In this document: piece after piece, positions 25,908 through 34,800 of the stretch
How positions within the stretch are numbered: the stretch's first letter is position 1
How the letters are laid out: each line of letters starts with the position of its first letter
Assembly (NCBI GenBank): GCA_029263175.1
Contig: JAJCXZ010000063.1
Span: 1 to 64,000, forward strand
Direction of reading: 5' to 3'
Length of the DNA stretch: 64,000 bases
DNA from: Acidimicrobiales bacterium
GTDB lineage: Bacteria > Actinomycetota > Acidimicrobiia > Acidimicrobiales > Aldehydirespiratoraceae
The notes under the pieces: generated by a model
Seen by the model: only the letters and a program-made list of their open reading frames with translations
What the model was told of the DNA's origin: nothing
The model's database searches: none
Position numbers and translations under genes: made by a program

Positions 25908-28002
25908 GAGACCGCGCCGTTGCCAGGTGTTGAAGGCGCTCGTGAGAGTCGACCCCGGCGGGTCCCGAGCGACGCGTCCACACGCCATCTCCATCGAGAG
26001 TCCAGGCAAGCTGATCGTCGGTGAGTCCGACGTCGATTATCTCCTGGAGTCGACCGGCAAGCCCAGCGTCGTCGATTCGGACAAGCACTTCAACTCGGCG
26101 GTTCAGGTTTCGGCTCATCAGGTCGGCAGAACCGAAATAGGTGACGGGCCGGCCCGGCCCTCGCCCATTCCCGAACTGGTAGATCCTGCTGTGTTCGAGG
26201 TAGCGACCAACAACTGACCGGACCCGAATCCGCTCACTCAGCCCTGGCACTCCCGGCCGGAGACAACACGTGCCCCGGACCATGAGGTCGATGTCGACTC
26301 CCGCCTGTGCGGCCTCATAGAGCTTTGTGATCATCGGCGCATCGACGAGGCTGTTCATCTTCATGACGATGCGGCCCCGACCCGAGGCGATCTCCTGATC
26401 GATCAGTTCGTAGATCCCGGCGCGCAGACCTTCGGGTGCGACGAGCAGCCGCTCGTACTCGATATCGCGGCCATAGCCCGTGAGGTAGTTGAACAGGTCG
26501 GCGAGGTCGTCGCCAACAACGGGGTCGGCGGTGAGAAGTCCGAGATCTTCGTAGATCCGAGCGGTTCGATGGTTGTAATTGCCCGTACCGAGATGGCAGT
26601 AACGCCTGATGCCGTCACCTTCCTCTCGCACGACCATCGCCGTCTTGGTGTGAATCTTCAGGCCGGCCAACCCGTACGCGACGTGAACTCCCGCTTGCTC
26701 CAGCCGGCGGGCCCATCCGATGTTGGCCGCCTCGTCAAACCGAGCCTTGAGCTCGACCAGCACCGCAACCTGCTTACCGCGCTCGGCGGCCCGGATGAGT
26801 TCATCGATGATCGGGCTGTCGCCCGACGTGCGGTAGAGCGTGAGCTTGATGGCCAGCACCTGGGCATCGACGGCGGCCTGATGAATGAACTCGATCACCG
26901 ATGTGCTGAACGACGAGTAGGGGTGATGAACCATCACATCGCCGCGCCGGAGGACAGAGAAGATATCGGCCGGTTCGTCACCATCGACGAGGAGCGGCGG
27001 CTCGGTCACGCCCTGCCACGCCGGCCAGCGGAGATCCGGAGGCCCGATGTCGACGATCTCAAACAGCGAGCGCGCATCGAGGGGAGCGAGGCTGGCGTAG
27101 ACGTCGGTTGGGTCGAGGTCGAGTTCCCTCAGCAGCAGATCAAGCACCTCGTCGGACATCGACGCGGAGATCTCCAGCCGAATAGCGCGCCCAAATCGGC
27201 GACGGCGCAACTCGTACTCAACTGCGACGAGCAGGTCGTCCGCGTCTTCCTCTTCCAGGGTGAGGTCAGCGTTGCGGGTGACTCTGAACGCGTGGTGCTC
27301 GAGGATCTGCATCCCGGGGAAGAGCAGGGACAGGTGTGCGGCGATCACCTGCTCCAGCGGCACATATGAGTCGTCGAGTTTGACCCAGCGCGCCAGTGTG
27401 TTCGGCACCTTGACCCGAGCGAAGAGCCGGCGATCTTCCCGCGGATCGCGGACGAGCACTGCGAGGTTGAGCGACAGATCGGAGACGTAGGGGAAGGGGT
27501 GGCCGGGGTCAACGGCGAGCGGCGTGAGCACGGGAAAGATCCGTTGCTGGAACTGGGCCGCCGCATGGTCACGTTCCTCATCGTTGAGATCGGCGTAGTC
27601 GAGGAGCCTGATCCCTTCACGCCCCAGCGCCGGACGCACATCGTCGACGAAGGCCCGTTGATGCTGGGCCGACAGCTGGCCGACAACTTCACGAATCTCT
27701 TCGAGCTGGCGCCCCGGCAGCCGTCCATCAGCAGTCGGCTTGGTGATTCCCGCAGCCACCTGATCGTGGAGCCCGGAGACCCGAACCTGGAAGAACTCGT
27801 CGAGATTGCTCGAGAAGATGGCGAGGAAGGCTGCTCGTTCGAGCAGAGGCACGTTCGGATCCACGGCGAGATGCAGCACGCGAGCGTTGAAGGCGAGCCA
27901 GCTCAACTCGCGGTTGAACACCGTGGTGTCATTGTGGTCCCAGCCACCGACACGAACCGCAGCGGCAGGCACCGGGCGCGCCGCCGGGTCGACGGCGACC
28001 AC
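25900..28002 (-). CDS. ppk: Polyphosphate kinase 1
   Basis: 700 residues. All PPK1 regions are visible: the N-terminal FNRELSWLAFNARVL and FFQVRVSGL, the head domain, and two phospholipase-D-like halves with active-site histidines in AGLKIHTKTAMVVR and YLEHSRIYQFGNG. The enzyme makes long-chain polyphosphate reversibly from ATP at the membrane. The GTG start shares one base with the upstream ROK stop (TAGTG), and the Nudix gene overlaps the end, so all are one transcript. Length is normal. Confidence 0.96.
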   Translation of the reverse strand: MVAVDPAARPVPAAAVRVGGWDHNDTTVFNRELSWLAFNARVLHLAVDPNVPLLERAAFLAIFSSNLDEFFQVRVSGLHDQVAAGITKPTADGRLPGRQLEEIREVVGQLSAQHQRAFVDDVRPALGREGIRLLDYADLNDEERDHAAAQFQQRIFPVLTPLAVDPGHPFPYVSDLSLNLAVLVRDPREDRRLFARVKVPNTLARWVKLDDSYVPLEQVIAAHLSLLFPGMQILEHHAFRVTRNADLTLEEEDADDLLVAVEYELRRRRFGRAIRLEISASMSDEVLDLLLRELDLDPTDVYASLAPLDARSLFEIVDIGPPDLRWPAWQGVTEPPLLVDGDEPADIFSVLRRGDVMVHHPYSSFSTSVIEFIHQAAVDAQVLAIKLTLYRTSGDSPIIDELIRAAERGKQVAVLVELKARFDEAANIGWARRLEQAGVHVAYGLAGLKIHTKTAMVVREEGDGIRRYCHLGTGNYNHRTARIYEDLGLLTADPVVGDDLADLFNYLTGYGRDIEYERLLVAPEGLRAGIYELIDQEIASGRGRIVMKMNSLVDAPMITKLYEAAQAGVDIDLMVRGTCCLRPGVPGLSERIRVRSVVGRYLEHSRIYQFGNGRGPGRPVTYFGSADLMSRNLNRRVEVLVRIDDAGLAGRLQEIIDVGLTDDQLAWTLDGDGVWTRRSGPAGVDSHERLQHLATARSRA

Positions 28003-28937
28003 TAGCGGAAGCCCTCGACGAGAAGGGCGGCCCCGACCGCGCCACCGGTGTCGCCCATTCTGGCGGCGAGCACGGGTGTGGTTGCTCGGGCGAACGAACG
28101 CTCCATGATCTCTTCTTCGACACGTTGGCGGAAGGATTCACCCAAACGCTCGGCCATCCCGCCGCCGAGGACGACGAGTTCGAGATCGATCAAGACGATG
28201 GCGGATGCGATCGCCGAGGCCAGCGCCGAGGCAGCGTCGTCGACAAGCTTGGCGGTGAGCGTGTCGCCGGCCTCGACCGCTTCGGCCCAGATGCGCGACT
28301 TGAGCCGTCCGCCGCCGGCGAGTTCGAAGAGCACGGTTTCGTCGCCTTGATCGACCATGCAGCGGGCCCGGCGCTCCAGGGATCGGCGCCCCGCATAGTC
28401 CTCGAGCTCGCCGCGACCGTGGCCGTCCGACCTCAGGTCTCGGAAGGCGACGAAGGTGTGGCCGATTTCGCCGGCAAGGCCTCGCGGGCCCTGACGGAGG
28501 TTCCCGTCGAGGATGAGTCCGGCGCCGACTCCGGTGCCGGCGAAGACCCCGATCATGTTGTCGACGCCCATCCCGGCACCGAGACGATGCTCGGCGAGCG
28601 TGCCAACGTTGACATCATTGTCGACCACCACCGGACGACCGCCGAGCCGTTCGCTCAGCAGGTCCCCAACCGGCACGTCGTGGTCCCATCCCGGGAGGTT
28701 CGGCGCGGCCGGAAGCACGCCGGTGCCGGGGATCACGGGCCCCGGGACACCGATTCCGATCGCGCGGGCGCGGCCATCAGGGTCGAGTTTGGTGATGGCG
28801 CGAACGACTGTGTCGATCACGTCGAGGGGGCCACCGGTGAGCGGCGTGGATTTCTTGGCTTTGGCTCGGACCGAGCGGTCCTCAACCAGGACCGCCATGG
28901 TTTTGGTCCCGCCGAGGTCGACGCCGATGGTCGCCAT
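28002..28937 (-). CDS. ROK-family sugar kinase (glucokinase-like)
   Basis: 311 residues from the ATG at 28937. ROK features: IGVDLGGTKTMAVLVE for phosphate binding, PGPVIPGTGVLPAAPNLPGW, VDNDVNVGTLAEHRLG with the catalytic Asp, and VFAGTGVGAGLILDG. The usual zinc motif CxCGxxGCxE is replaced by GHGRGELEDYAG, so the metal site seems absent. It overlaps ppk by one base. A polyphosphate- or ATP-dependent glucokinase role fits the context but is not proven. Confidence 0.85.
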   Translation of the reverse strand: MATIGVDLGGTKTMAVLVEDRSVRAKAKKSTPLTGGPLDVIDTVVRAITKLDPDGRARAIGIGVPGPVIPGTGVLPAAPNLPGWDHDVPVGDLLSERLGGRPVVVDNDVNVGTLAEHRLGAGMGVDNMIGVFAGTGVGAGLILDGNLRQGPRGLAGEIGHTFVAFRDLRSDGHGRGELEDYAGRRSLERRARCMVDQGDETVLFELAGGGRLKSRIWAEAVEAGDTLTAKLVDDAASALASAIASAIVLIDLELVVLGGGMAERLGESFRQRVEEEIMERSFARATTPVLAARMGDTGGAVGAALLVEGFR

Positions 28938-28945
28938 AGCGAGGG

Positions 28946-29230
28946 TCAGCCTTGGGAGCCGTCGTCTTCGGGATAACCGAGATCCCATTCGACGACGATG
29001 CGCTCGCGCTCACCGTCGCGGTTCACCCGCTCACGGTTTCGACGGAACTGGGGATCGTGGGGCGGCAGCAGCACCAAACGGGCGTTTACACGGTCGCGGA
29101 ACGCGTCCATGACCTCTCGTTCGCCGAAAACGGGGCGAATCTCCCAATGGGGGGCCGTGGGGCCGAGGTAGACGATGGTCGCCTGCCCGATCGGGGGTTC
29201 CTCGACTTCGGCTTCTGGGGTATCCGTCAT
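28946..29230 (-). CDS. Hypothetical 94-residue protein heading the ppk operon
   Basis: 94 residues with no membrane segment and no recognised domain. An acidic N-terminus precedes IVYLGPTAPHWEIRPVFGER and a basic middle (RRNRERVNRDGERERIVVEW). It ends 8 bp before the ROK start, so it is the first gene of the ROK-ppk-Nudix-MFS transcript. The spacing and coding pattern support a real gene; the function is not assigned. Confidence 0.7.
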   Translation of the reverse strand: MTDTPEAEVEEPPIGQATIVYLGPTAPHWEIRPVFGEREVMDAFRDRVNARLVLLPPHDPQFRRNRERVNRDGERERIVVEWDLGYPEDDGSQG

Positions 29231-29345
29231 GGAATCGCAGTGTAGTGCCCGGATTTCCGCTTGATACCAACGATCTCCGGGTCATCGAATCGTCGAGAAA
29301 AGTTGCTCAGGTTTGTGTTGTCAATGAGCCGATTGACCTTTTACG

Positions 29346-29371
29346 GGAACTTTCCCTCGAATCTGGGCGTA
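29346..29371 (+). promoter_or_regulatory. ECF-type promoter candidate before whiB
   Basis: GGAAC (29346-29350) and CGTA (29368-29371) are separated by 17 bp, the pattern recognised by SigE/SigR-like ECF sigma factors in actinobacteria. It lies 56 bp upstream of the whiB ATG. An alternative housekeeping reading (TTGACC at 29333, then TCGAAT) is weaker. An ECF sigma gene lies 1.2 kb away. Confidence 0.5.
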
Positions 29372-29426
29372 CTACTACTACGCATAAAGCGGGCGGTTGG
29401 GCGGCGGCTTGACCAAGGAGATCCGA

Positions 29427-29663
29427 ATGGACACCAAATGGATGGCAAAAGGCAATTGCGCCACCCAACACCCTGACACCTTCTTCCCCTCTGACGGAGT
29501 CGGTGTCGAAGTCGCGAAGAAGGTTTGCGACGGATGCCCGGTGCAGGAGCGCTGCCTCGAATACGCGTTGCGCAATCGTATCGACCATGGCGTGTGGGGC
29601 GGCTGCTCCGAGCGCCAGCGGCGCCGCATCTTGCGAGCACGCCGACTGGCAACTGCGGCGTAG
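29427..29663 (+). CDS. WhiB-family Fe-S transcriptional regulator
   Basis: 78 residues from an ATG with an ideal ribosome site (AAGGAG, 8-nt spacing). The four cluster cysteines are present (NCATQHP; VCDGCPVQERC), followed by the G(V/I)WGG turn (HGVWGG) and a basic DNA-binding tail (SERQRRRILRARR). WhiB proteins bind a 4Fe-4S cluster and regulate together with the sigma factor, sensing NO/O2 or controlling division and differentiation. The subclass is not certain. The last codons enter a 25-bp tandem duplication. Confidence 0.95.
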   Translation: MDTKWMAKGNCATQHPDTFFPSDGVGVEVAKKVCDGCPVQERCLEYALRNRIDHGVWGGCSERQRRRILRARRLATAA

Positions 29664-29709
29664 CCGCAGCGACAATCCAGGGGCGTAGCCGCAGCGACAA
29701 TCCAGGGGC
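29659..29709. repeat. 25-bp tandem duplication over the whiB stop codon
   Basis: Two adjacent 25-bp units, each beginning GGCGTAGCCGCAGCGAC, span 29659-29709. The first supplies the whiB TAG stop (29661-29663) and the second repeats it. It looks like a recent local duplication just past the gene end. Confidence 0.7.
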
Positions 29710-29721
29710 GGAAGAACCTTG

Positions 29722-30561
29722 CTAGCTCCCGAGTCGGAAAGGACGGGTGATCACGTCGGCAACGTCGCCGATGCGGTCCCCAATGGTGGGCGATCGAGCC
29801 GGTAGGTCTGTCATGATGGCCATCATGTGATCGGCTTCGGCGTCGCCGACGATGGTCCACGTGAAGCCGTCTCCGTCGATCACGGCGACGTGAGTTTCAC
29901 CCATGTCGGTGGCCCACATCTCGTGGCCGCCCATGTCGACGATTTCGCCGGTTCCCATCTTGTCGCCGATCCCGTCGAGGTCGGTGTCGCCGTCTTGGCG
30001 GAAGACGGACAAGAGCGTCCCGTCGGACGATTCGAAGACAGCGTGGACGAGCGTGCCATCTCGATCGGCGTAGGTCAGGTCGAGCGAGGTCGGCATGGCT
30101 GGGCCGGTGTCCATGATCTCGTGCATCGCATCATCGTCGATCGCCATCTCGGCCCCGGACTCGAGTACGGACGCGGCGGCTTCGTGCCGGGCGACGAGAT
30201 CGCCGATGGCGGGGATGGATGCGGTGCCGCCGACGCCGCCGACCACGCTGGCAATGATGACGATCGAGGCCGCGACGGCGGCGAAGGTCGGAACGCGTCG
30301 ACGGGTTGCGAGATCCACCACCGGGGAGGCGCTCGGCTTCTTCGGTTCTTCGGCTCGTTCGACGACCGCCATGATGCGATCCGTGGCTGCGGCAGACGGC
30401 ACGATCGGCGACCGGCCGAGCAGTTCTTTCAAGTCGGCGAGTTCCGCCAGGATCGATCGCAGGGCCGGATCAGTCGCGAGCGCGGTATCGACGGCGGCCC
30501 GTTCGTCCGAGCCGAGTTCGTCGTCGAGGTACGCGCTGAGGCGATCGTCGTCGATCTTCAT
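29722..30561 (-). CDS. Membrane anti-sigma factor
   Basis: 279 residues. The N-terminus (DDDRLSAYLDDELGSDERAAVDTAL) is the anti-sigma helical domain found in regulators of ECF sigma factors, lacking the zinc HxxxCxxC motif. A transmembrane helix lies at about 92-112 (TFAAVAASIVIIASVVGGV). The extracytoplasmic domain (about 115-279) contains Asp-rich stretches and several Met residues, perhaps metal binding. It overlaps the sigma gene by 4 bp (ATGA), the classical sigma/anti-sigma arrangement; it should hold the sigma factor at the membrane until a signal releases it. Confidence 0.85.
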   Translation of the reverse strand: MKIDDDRLSAYLDDELGSDERAAVDTALATDPALRSILAELADLKELLGRSPIVPSAAATDRIMAVVERAEEPKKPSASPVVDLATRRRVPTFAAVAASIVIIASVVGGVGGTASIPAIGDLVARHEAAASVLESGAEMAIDDDAMHEIMDTGPAMPTSLDLTYADRDGTLVHAVFESSDGTLLSVFRQDGDTDLDGIGDKMGTGEIVDMGGHEMWATDMGETHVAVIDGDGFTWTIVGDAEADHMMAIMTDLPARSPTIGDRIGDVADVITRPFRLGS

Positions 30562-31079
30562 GACAACACATCCCGGAGCCGAAGCCTTCCCCGATGAACC
30601 CGGGAGCGAACCGTGCCTACTGGCACGCCGCTCTGCTCCGCGATTTCCGCGTAGCTGAGCCCGGCAACGTCACAGAGGACCACTGCGGTACGGAATTCTT
30701 CGGGGAGCGCGACGATCGCAGCCTGCAGGTGATCGGGCAACGATTCCATTGCCAGCGCCTCGTCGGCGGCCGGCGCACCGATGAGCACACGATCCGGATC
30801 ATCCGGGAGATGCGTCTGGGGCCGTCGCTTGCGGCGGCGAGTCTCGTCGAGAAATACGTTGGTCACGATGCGGGCAAGCCATCCATGAAGAGAGCCGGGG
30901 GTGTAGGACTCCAGACCGCGTTTCACGCGAAGGAGCGCTTCTTGCACAACGTCCTCCGCATCGGATTGGTTCCCCGCCAGTCGATACGCGACGGAATACA
31001 TGAATCCAAGATGGTCTCGGGCGATCTCTTCCCATGTCGGGACACCCGGTACCGGGGTTCGGCCTGCCTCGTCGGCCAT
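30558..31079 (-). CDS. ECF RNA polymerase sigma factor (SigE-like)
   Basis: 173 residues. Region 2 reads YSVAYRLAGNQSDAEDVVQEALLRV, with WLARIVTNVFLDETRRRKRR for -10 recognition. Region 4 reads LPEEFRTAVVLCDVAGLSYAEIAEQSGVPVGTVRSRVHRGR, a helix-turn-helix for -35 binding. The paired membrane anti-sigma gene overlaps it. tatA lies 50 bp upstream on the same strand; in mycobacteria sigE-rseA is likewise near a Tat gene (tatB), supporting an envelope-stress role. Confidence 0.92.
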   Translation of the reverse strand: MADEAGRTPVPGVPTWEEIARDHLGFMYSVAYRLAGNQSDAEDVVQEALLRVKRGLESYTPGSLHGWLARIVTNVFLDETRRRKRRPQTHLPDDPDRVLIGAPAADEALAMESLPDHLQAAIVALPEEFRTAVVLCDVAGLSYAEIAEQSGVPVGTVRSRVHRGRLRLRDVLS

Positions 31080-31129
31080 CGGTTCAGCGCACGTCAGGGG
31101 CCATCAGGCTCACCCTGCTGTGCAGTCGA

Positions 31130-31309
31130 TCAGGCGTCGTCGGCCTTTTCGGCTTTGCCATCATCAGACTCGCCCTCGCTGAGGCCGGTCTTGAATTCCT
31201 TCTGCGCCTGCCCCAGTGACCGGGCCAGCTTCGGCAGCTTCGCGCCGCCGAAAATCAACAAGACGATGAGGAGAATGATGATGAGTTCGCTCGTGGAAAG
31301 GCTGCCCAT
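31130..31309 (-). CDS. tatA: Twin-arginine translocase subunit TatA/E
   Basis: 59 residues, short but unmistakable: N-terminal MGSLSTSELIIILLIVLLIF transmembrane helix, the FGGAKLPKLARSLGQAQKEFK amphipathic helix with the conserved Phe-Gly hinge, and an acidic/basic tail. TatA forms the pore for folded proteins in the Tat system. It lies between whiB (74 bp upstream) and the ECF sigma gene (50 bp downstream), all on the minus strand. tatC is not in the window. Confidence 0.93.
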   Translation of the reverse strand: MGSLSTSELIIILLIVLLIFGGAKLPKLARSLGQAQKEFKTGLSEGESDDGKAEKADDA

Positions 31310-31383
31310 GGACGCGATAGTACCGCGACCTTGATGAAGATCGTATGAGGCCCGAACTGATCAGTCCGTTTGGCCTGCTTCGC

Positions 31384-31677
31384 CTAGGCGGAGAATGTGT
31401 CGGCCTGGGCGGCGGCGGCGGCTCGCGCAAGCGCCCGCTGCCGACGGATCCGGCGGCGTTCGCGCTCGCTCATCCCACCCCAGATGCCGAACTTCTCGCC
31501 GTTCTGCAGGGCATATTCGAGGCAGTCTTCACGCACGACGCAGCCGCGGCAGACCTCCTTGGCCTCTCGCGTCGAAGCGCCTCGTTCGGGGAAGAAGAGG
31601 TCGGGATCAACGCCGAGGCAGTTGGCGTAGTCCTGCCACGACTTCTCTTCGGTGTCGGTTTCGTGATGAATGGCCAT
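31384..31677 (-). CDS. WhiB-family Fe-S transcriptional regulator
   Basis: 97 residues from an ATG preceded by GGAGG. Cysteines: NCLGVDPDLFFP and VCRGCVVREDC, then FGIWGG and the basic tail SERERRRIRRQRALARA. The DPDLFFPERG spacing resembles the WhiB2/WhmD group, which controls septation in actinobacteria; this subclass is inferred. It has a good -35/-10 promoter with a dyad over the -10 element. Together with the whiB at 29427 it brackets the tatA-sigma-anti-sigma genes. Confidence 0.95.
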   Translation of the reverse strand: MAIHHETDTEEKSWQDYANCLGVDPDLFFPERGASTREAKEVCRGCVVREDCLEYALQNGEKFGIWGGMSERERRRIRRQRALARAAAAAQADTFSA

Positions 31678-31745
31678 GTGAGTCCTCCAAATAGCAACGC
31701 CTGAGATCCGAACCCGGATCTCCTCCGCCCGCTGCCACTCGTGTA

Positions 31746-31775
31746 ATTACAGCACTGTAATCACCACATTGTAAA
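31746..31775 (-). promoter_or_regulatory. whiB promoter with a dyad operator over -10
   Basis: On the minus strand TTTACA (31775-31770) and TGTAAT (31751-31746) are separated by 18 bp, a good housekeeping promoter. The -10 lies inside the 16-bp dyad ATTACAG-CA-CTGTAAT (31746-31761), an AT-rich island in GC-rich DNA. A repressor or a WhiB-type autoregulator could bind there. Confidence 0.65.
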
Positions 31776-31808
31776 GGGCGGGACCCCTGATTTATCAACG
31801 AAGTCGAG

Positions 31809-34800
31809 CTATTCGACTCGCTTGTCCGCCCGAAGCAGCAGGCCGACGTCGTCAGCCGGGGCCGGCCGGGCCAGGTGAAAGCCCTGCCCGCGGCGACATC
31901 CGAGGCTCACGAGTTCGGCTATTTGGGTCTCATCCTCGATGCCTTCGGCCACGACATCGAGGCGCAGGGTCTGGGCGAGACCGATGATCGAGTGCACGAT
32001 GGCGGTGTCGTCGGGGTCGACGCCGACGCCGTCGACGAACGCACGATCGATCTTCAAGATGTCAACGGGGAAGCGCTTCAGGTAGGCGAGCGACGAGAAC
32101 CCCGTGCCGAAATCGTCGATGGCGATCTGCACGCCCATGTCGCGGAATTGTTGCAGTATGCGGGCAGATTCCTGGACGTCGTCCATGATCGTGGTCTCGG
32201 TCAACTCCAGGCACAGACGACTCGCCGGCAGGTTGGCGGCGGAGAGTGCTTCCTGCACCTCCCCGACCACCGCGGCCCGGAGCTGGCGGGCCGACAGGTT
32301 GACCCGCGTGATGATGTCGTGGCCGTCATCGATCCACTTTGCGCCTTGCGCCGTGGCTTGACCGAGGACCCACCGGCCGAGGTCGACAACGAGTCCGGTT
32401 TCTTCGGCAAGGCTGATGAAGGTGCCGGCGGCCAAGAGCCCTCGCTCGGGGTGGCGCCACCGCACGAGGGCTTCGACGCCGACGATGCCGCCGGTGTCGA
32501 GGAGGAATTCCGGCTGGTAGTGGACCTCGAGTTGGCCGTTGTCAATGGCCCGGCGAAGGTCGGTTTCGGTGCGAATGCGTTCGACGACTGCCTCGCGCAT
32601 GGAGCGGTCGAACCGCACCCACTGGTCACGACCATGGCCCTTGGCTTGGTACATGGCGGCGTCTGCGTACCGCAGAAGATCCTCGACCACGTCGCCTTCT
32701 TCAGGAATGGCTATGCCAACGCTGGCGGAGGGGAAGACCTCTTCTCCCCCGACACGGACCGGCTCGCGAAGCAGCCGAAGCAGTCGATCCGCGACCACCG
32801 ACGCGGCACGAGGGTCCGCGGGGGCTCGCAGCAATATGGCGAACTCGTCGCCGCCGAGGCGGCATACGGCGTCGCCCGGACGCAGCGAGAGTCTTATACG
32901 GTCTGAGCAAGTGATCAGCAACTGGTCGCCGACGCTGTGACCGAGTGAGTCGTTCACCACTTTGAAGCGGTCGAGATCGAGAACCAGAACGGCGCACTCG
33001 TTTGATCGAGCGAGCTCAGTGCTGACCTGGGCCACGAACGCTCGCCGGTTCGGGAGGCCCGTGAGCTCGTCGTGAGATGCCTGGTACTCGAGGAGTTGCC
33101 GGTCGCGCCGCCGCTCGGTGATGTCCTCTGCGTACGTGAGTAGGACCGGGTCACGTCGTCCCGGAATCTGGACCGGTGTAGACCGAACGTCGGCCCACAG
33201 GATCGTGCCATCGGGACGACGGAACGCCGACTCCTGCTCGAAGCGTCCGAACGGGAGTATCCGGTCGAGCTCGGACAGGACACCCTCGACCTGATCAGGG
33301 CTGACGACAAGATCGAGCTTGGTGCCGGCCAAATCGTCCGCCGTGCGGCCGGTGAGCGCTTCATAAGCGGCGTTGCACGCGATGAACGTGGTGTCGGCTT
33401 CTCGCAGGCTGATGGCGATCGGTGCCGCGGTGAAGGCAGCCGTGAGTGAGCGTTCAGCGCTGACGCGAGCGTGATGCTGAGTGATGATCGTGAGGGCTGC
33501 AGTGAGAATCGAGAACTCGTAGTCGGCGAACGGAGCGAGACCAACGCGGCTGGCGAGTAGGTAGTTACGATCCGAGTCGGACTGGCCACCACGTATGAAC
33601 CCGATCCGCCGGTCGGTCCGAGAGTTCATCGACCGCATCAACTCGCCGATGGCGTAGGGGGCATCGTCGATCGGCCAGCTGTCTGTCTGGCGGTCGGGGC
33701 GGATCTCCGGCTCATCGGCGATGGCCAGGGTGAAGCCCTTCACCTCCTCCGGCAGCGACCACTCTGAGGTCGCGCCCTCGACCAAGAGCCCGACCCTCAG
33801 CGTGTCGTCGGAAACCTGCGCCGCCCAGGCGGAGAGGTGCTCCATGCCCAGCTGCTTGGCCAACCAGCTGAGCGCTCGCTCATCGCCACCGAGTTCCTCG
33901 GCCGGGGTGGAAACGAGCCGAGTGGCGAAGCGGCGAAGCATGTCCTCCATCGCCAGCTGACGGCCCATGGCGCGATCCGCGTCGAGGCGATTCCACAGCT
34001 GGCGGACCAGCAGTGCGAGCGATCCGAGCGCGTCCTCGTGAATGTCCGGATCGGTCACGGGATCCATCTCACTGTCGATTTCGCTGGAGACGAAGGCGAC
34101 GACCTCCCCGCCGACTCGGATCGGGGCGACCGTCAGCGTGGTGGCTGTGTCGAGTTGTTCCCAGTCGGGGACAGGCGACTCGAAGGTCCTGGTCGTCTCG
34201 ATATCGGCAATCACCGCCAGAGTCGGGTGATCCGCAGGCACATGTCGATGCCGCGACCCCGAGTCGTCCGCAGCGCGCACCACCCAGCCGATCCGACGGG
34301 TGGCTCCCAGCTCGGAATCGAGGTCCCATATCCCCACGGACCGGCGACCGAAAAGCTCACCGACCTTTCGAAGCGCTTCATGGATCCCCTGGTCCGCATC
34401 CTCGACGGCGCGGTCGACGAAATCACCGGCGATCTCACGCAATACCCGATCGCTCTCCGCTCGGCGACGGGCGATGTCCTCGAGCATGAGGCGCGAACAG
34501 AGTTGGCCCAGCGTCGCCACGAGGGACGACAGCATTCGAGCCGACTCGTCGTCCACGGGCGCCGCCCTGCCAGTCACCGCCGAGAGGACGACGATGGCGC
34601 GGTCGTTCGCGACCGACTGCACATGCACGTTCAGATCAGTGGGTTCGGTGCGGAACAGCTCGCCGAACGACCAGTCCGGTCCTTCGGTCGGGTCGAGCGT
34701 GCGGGTGATGATGGGACTGTCTTTGTCGAATGGCGCGAACGTCGATTGCAGCGGCTTGCCATCCCGGGTCGCCTCGTTCTCACACGTGATCTGCCGTGTC

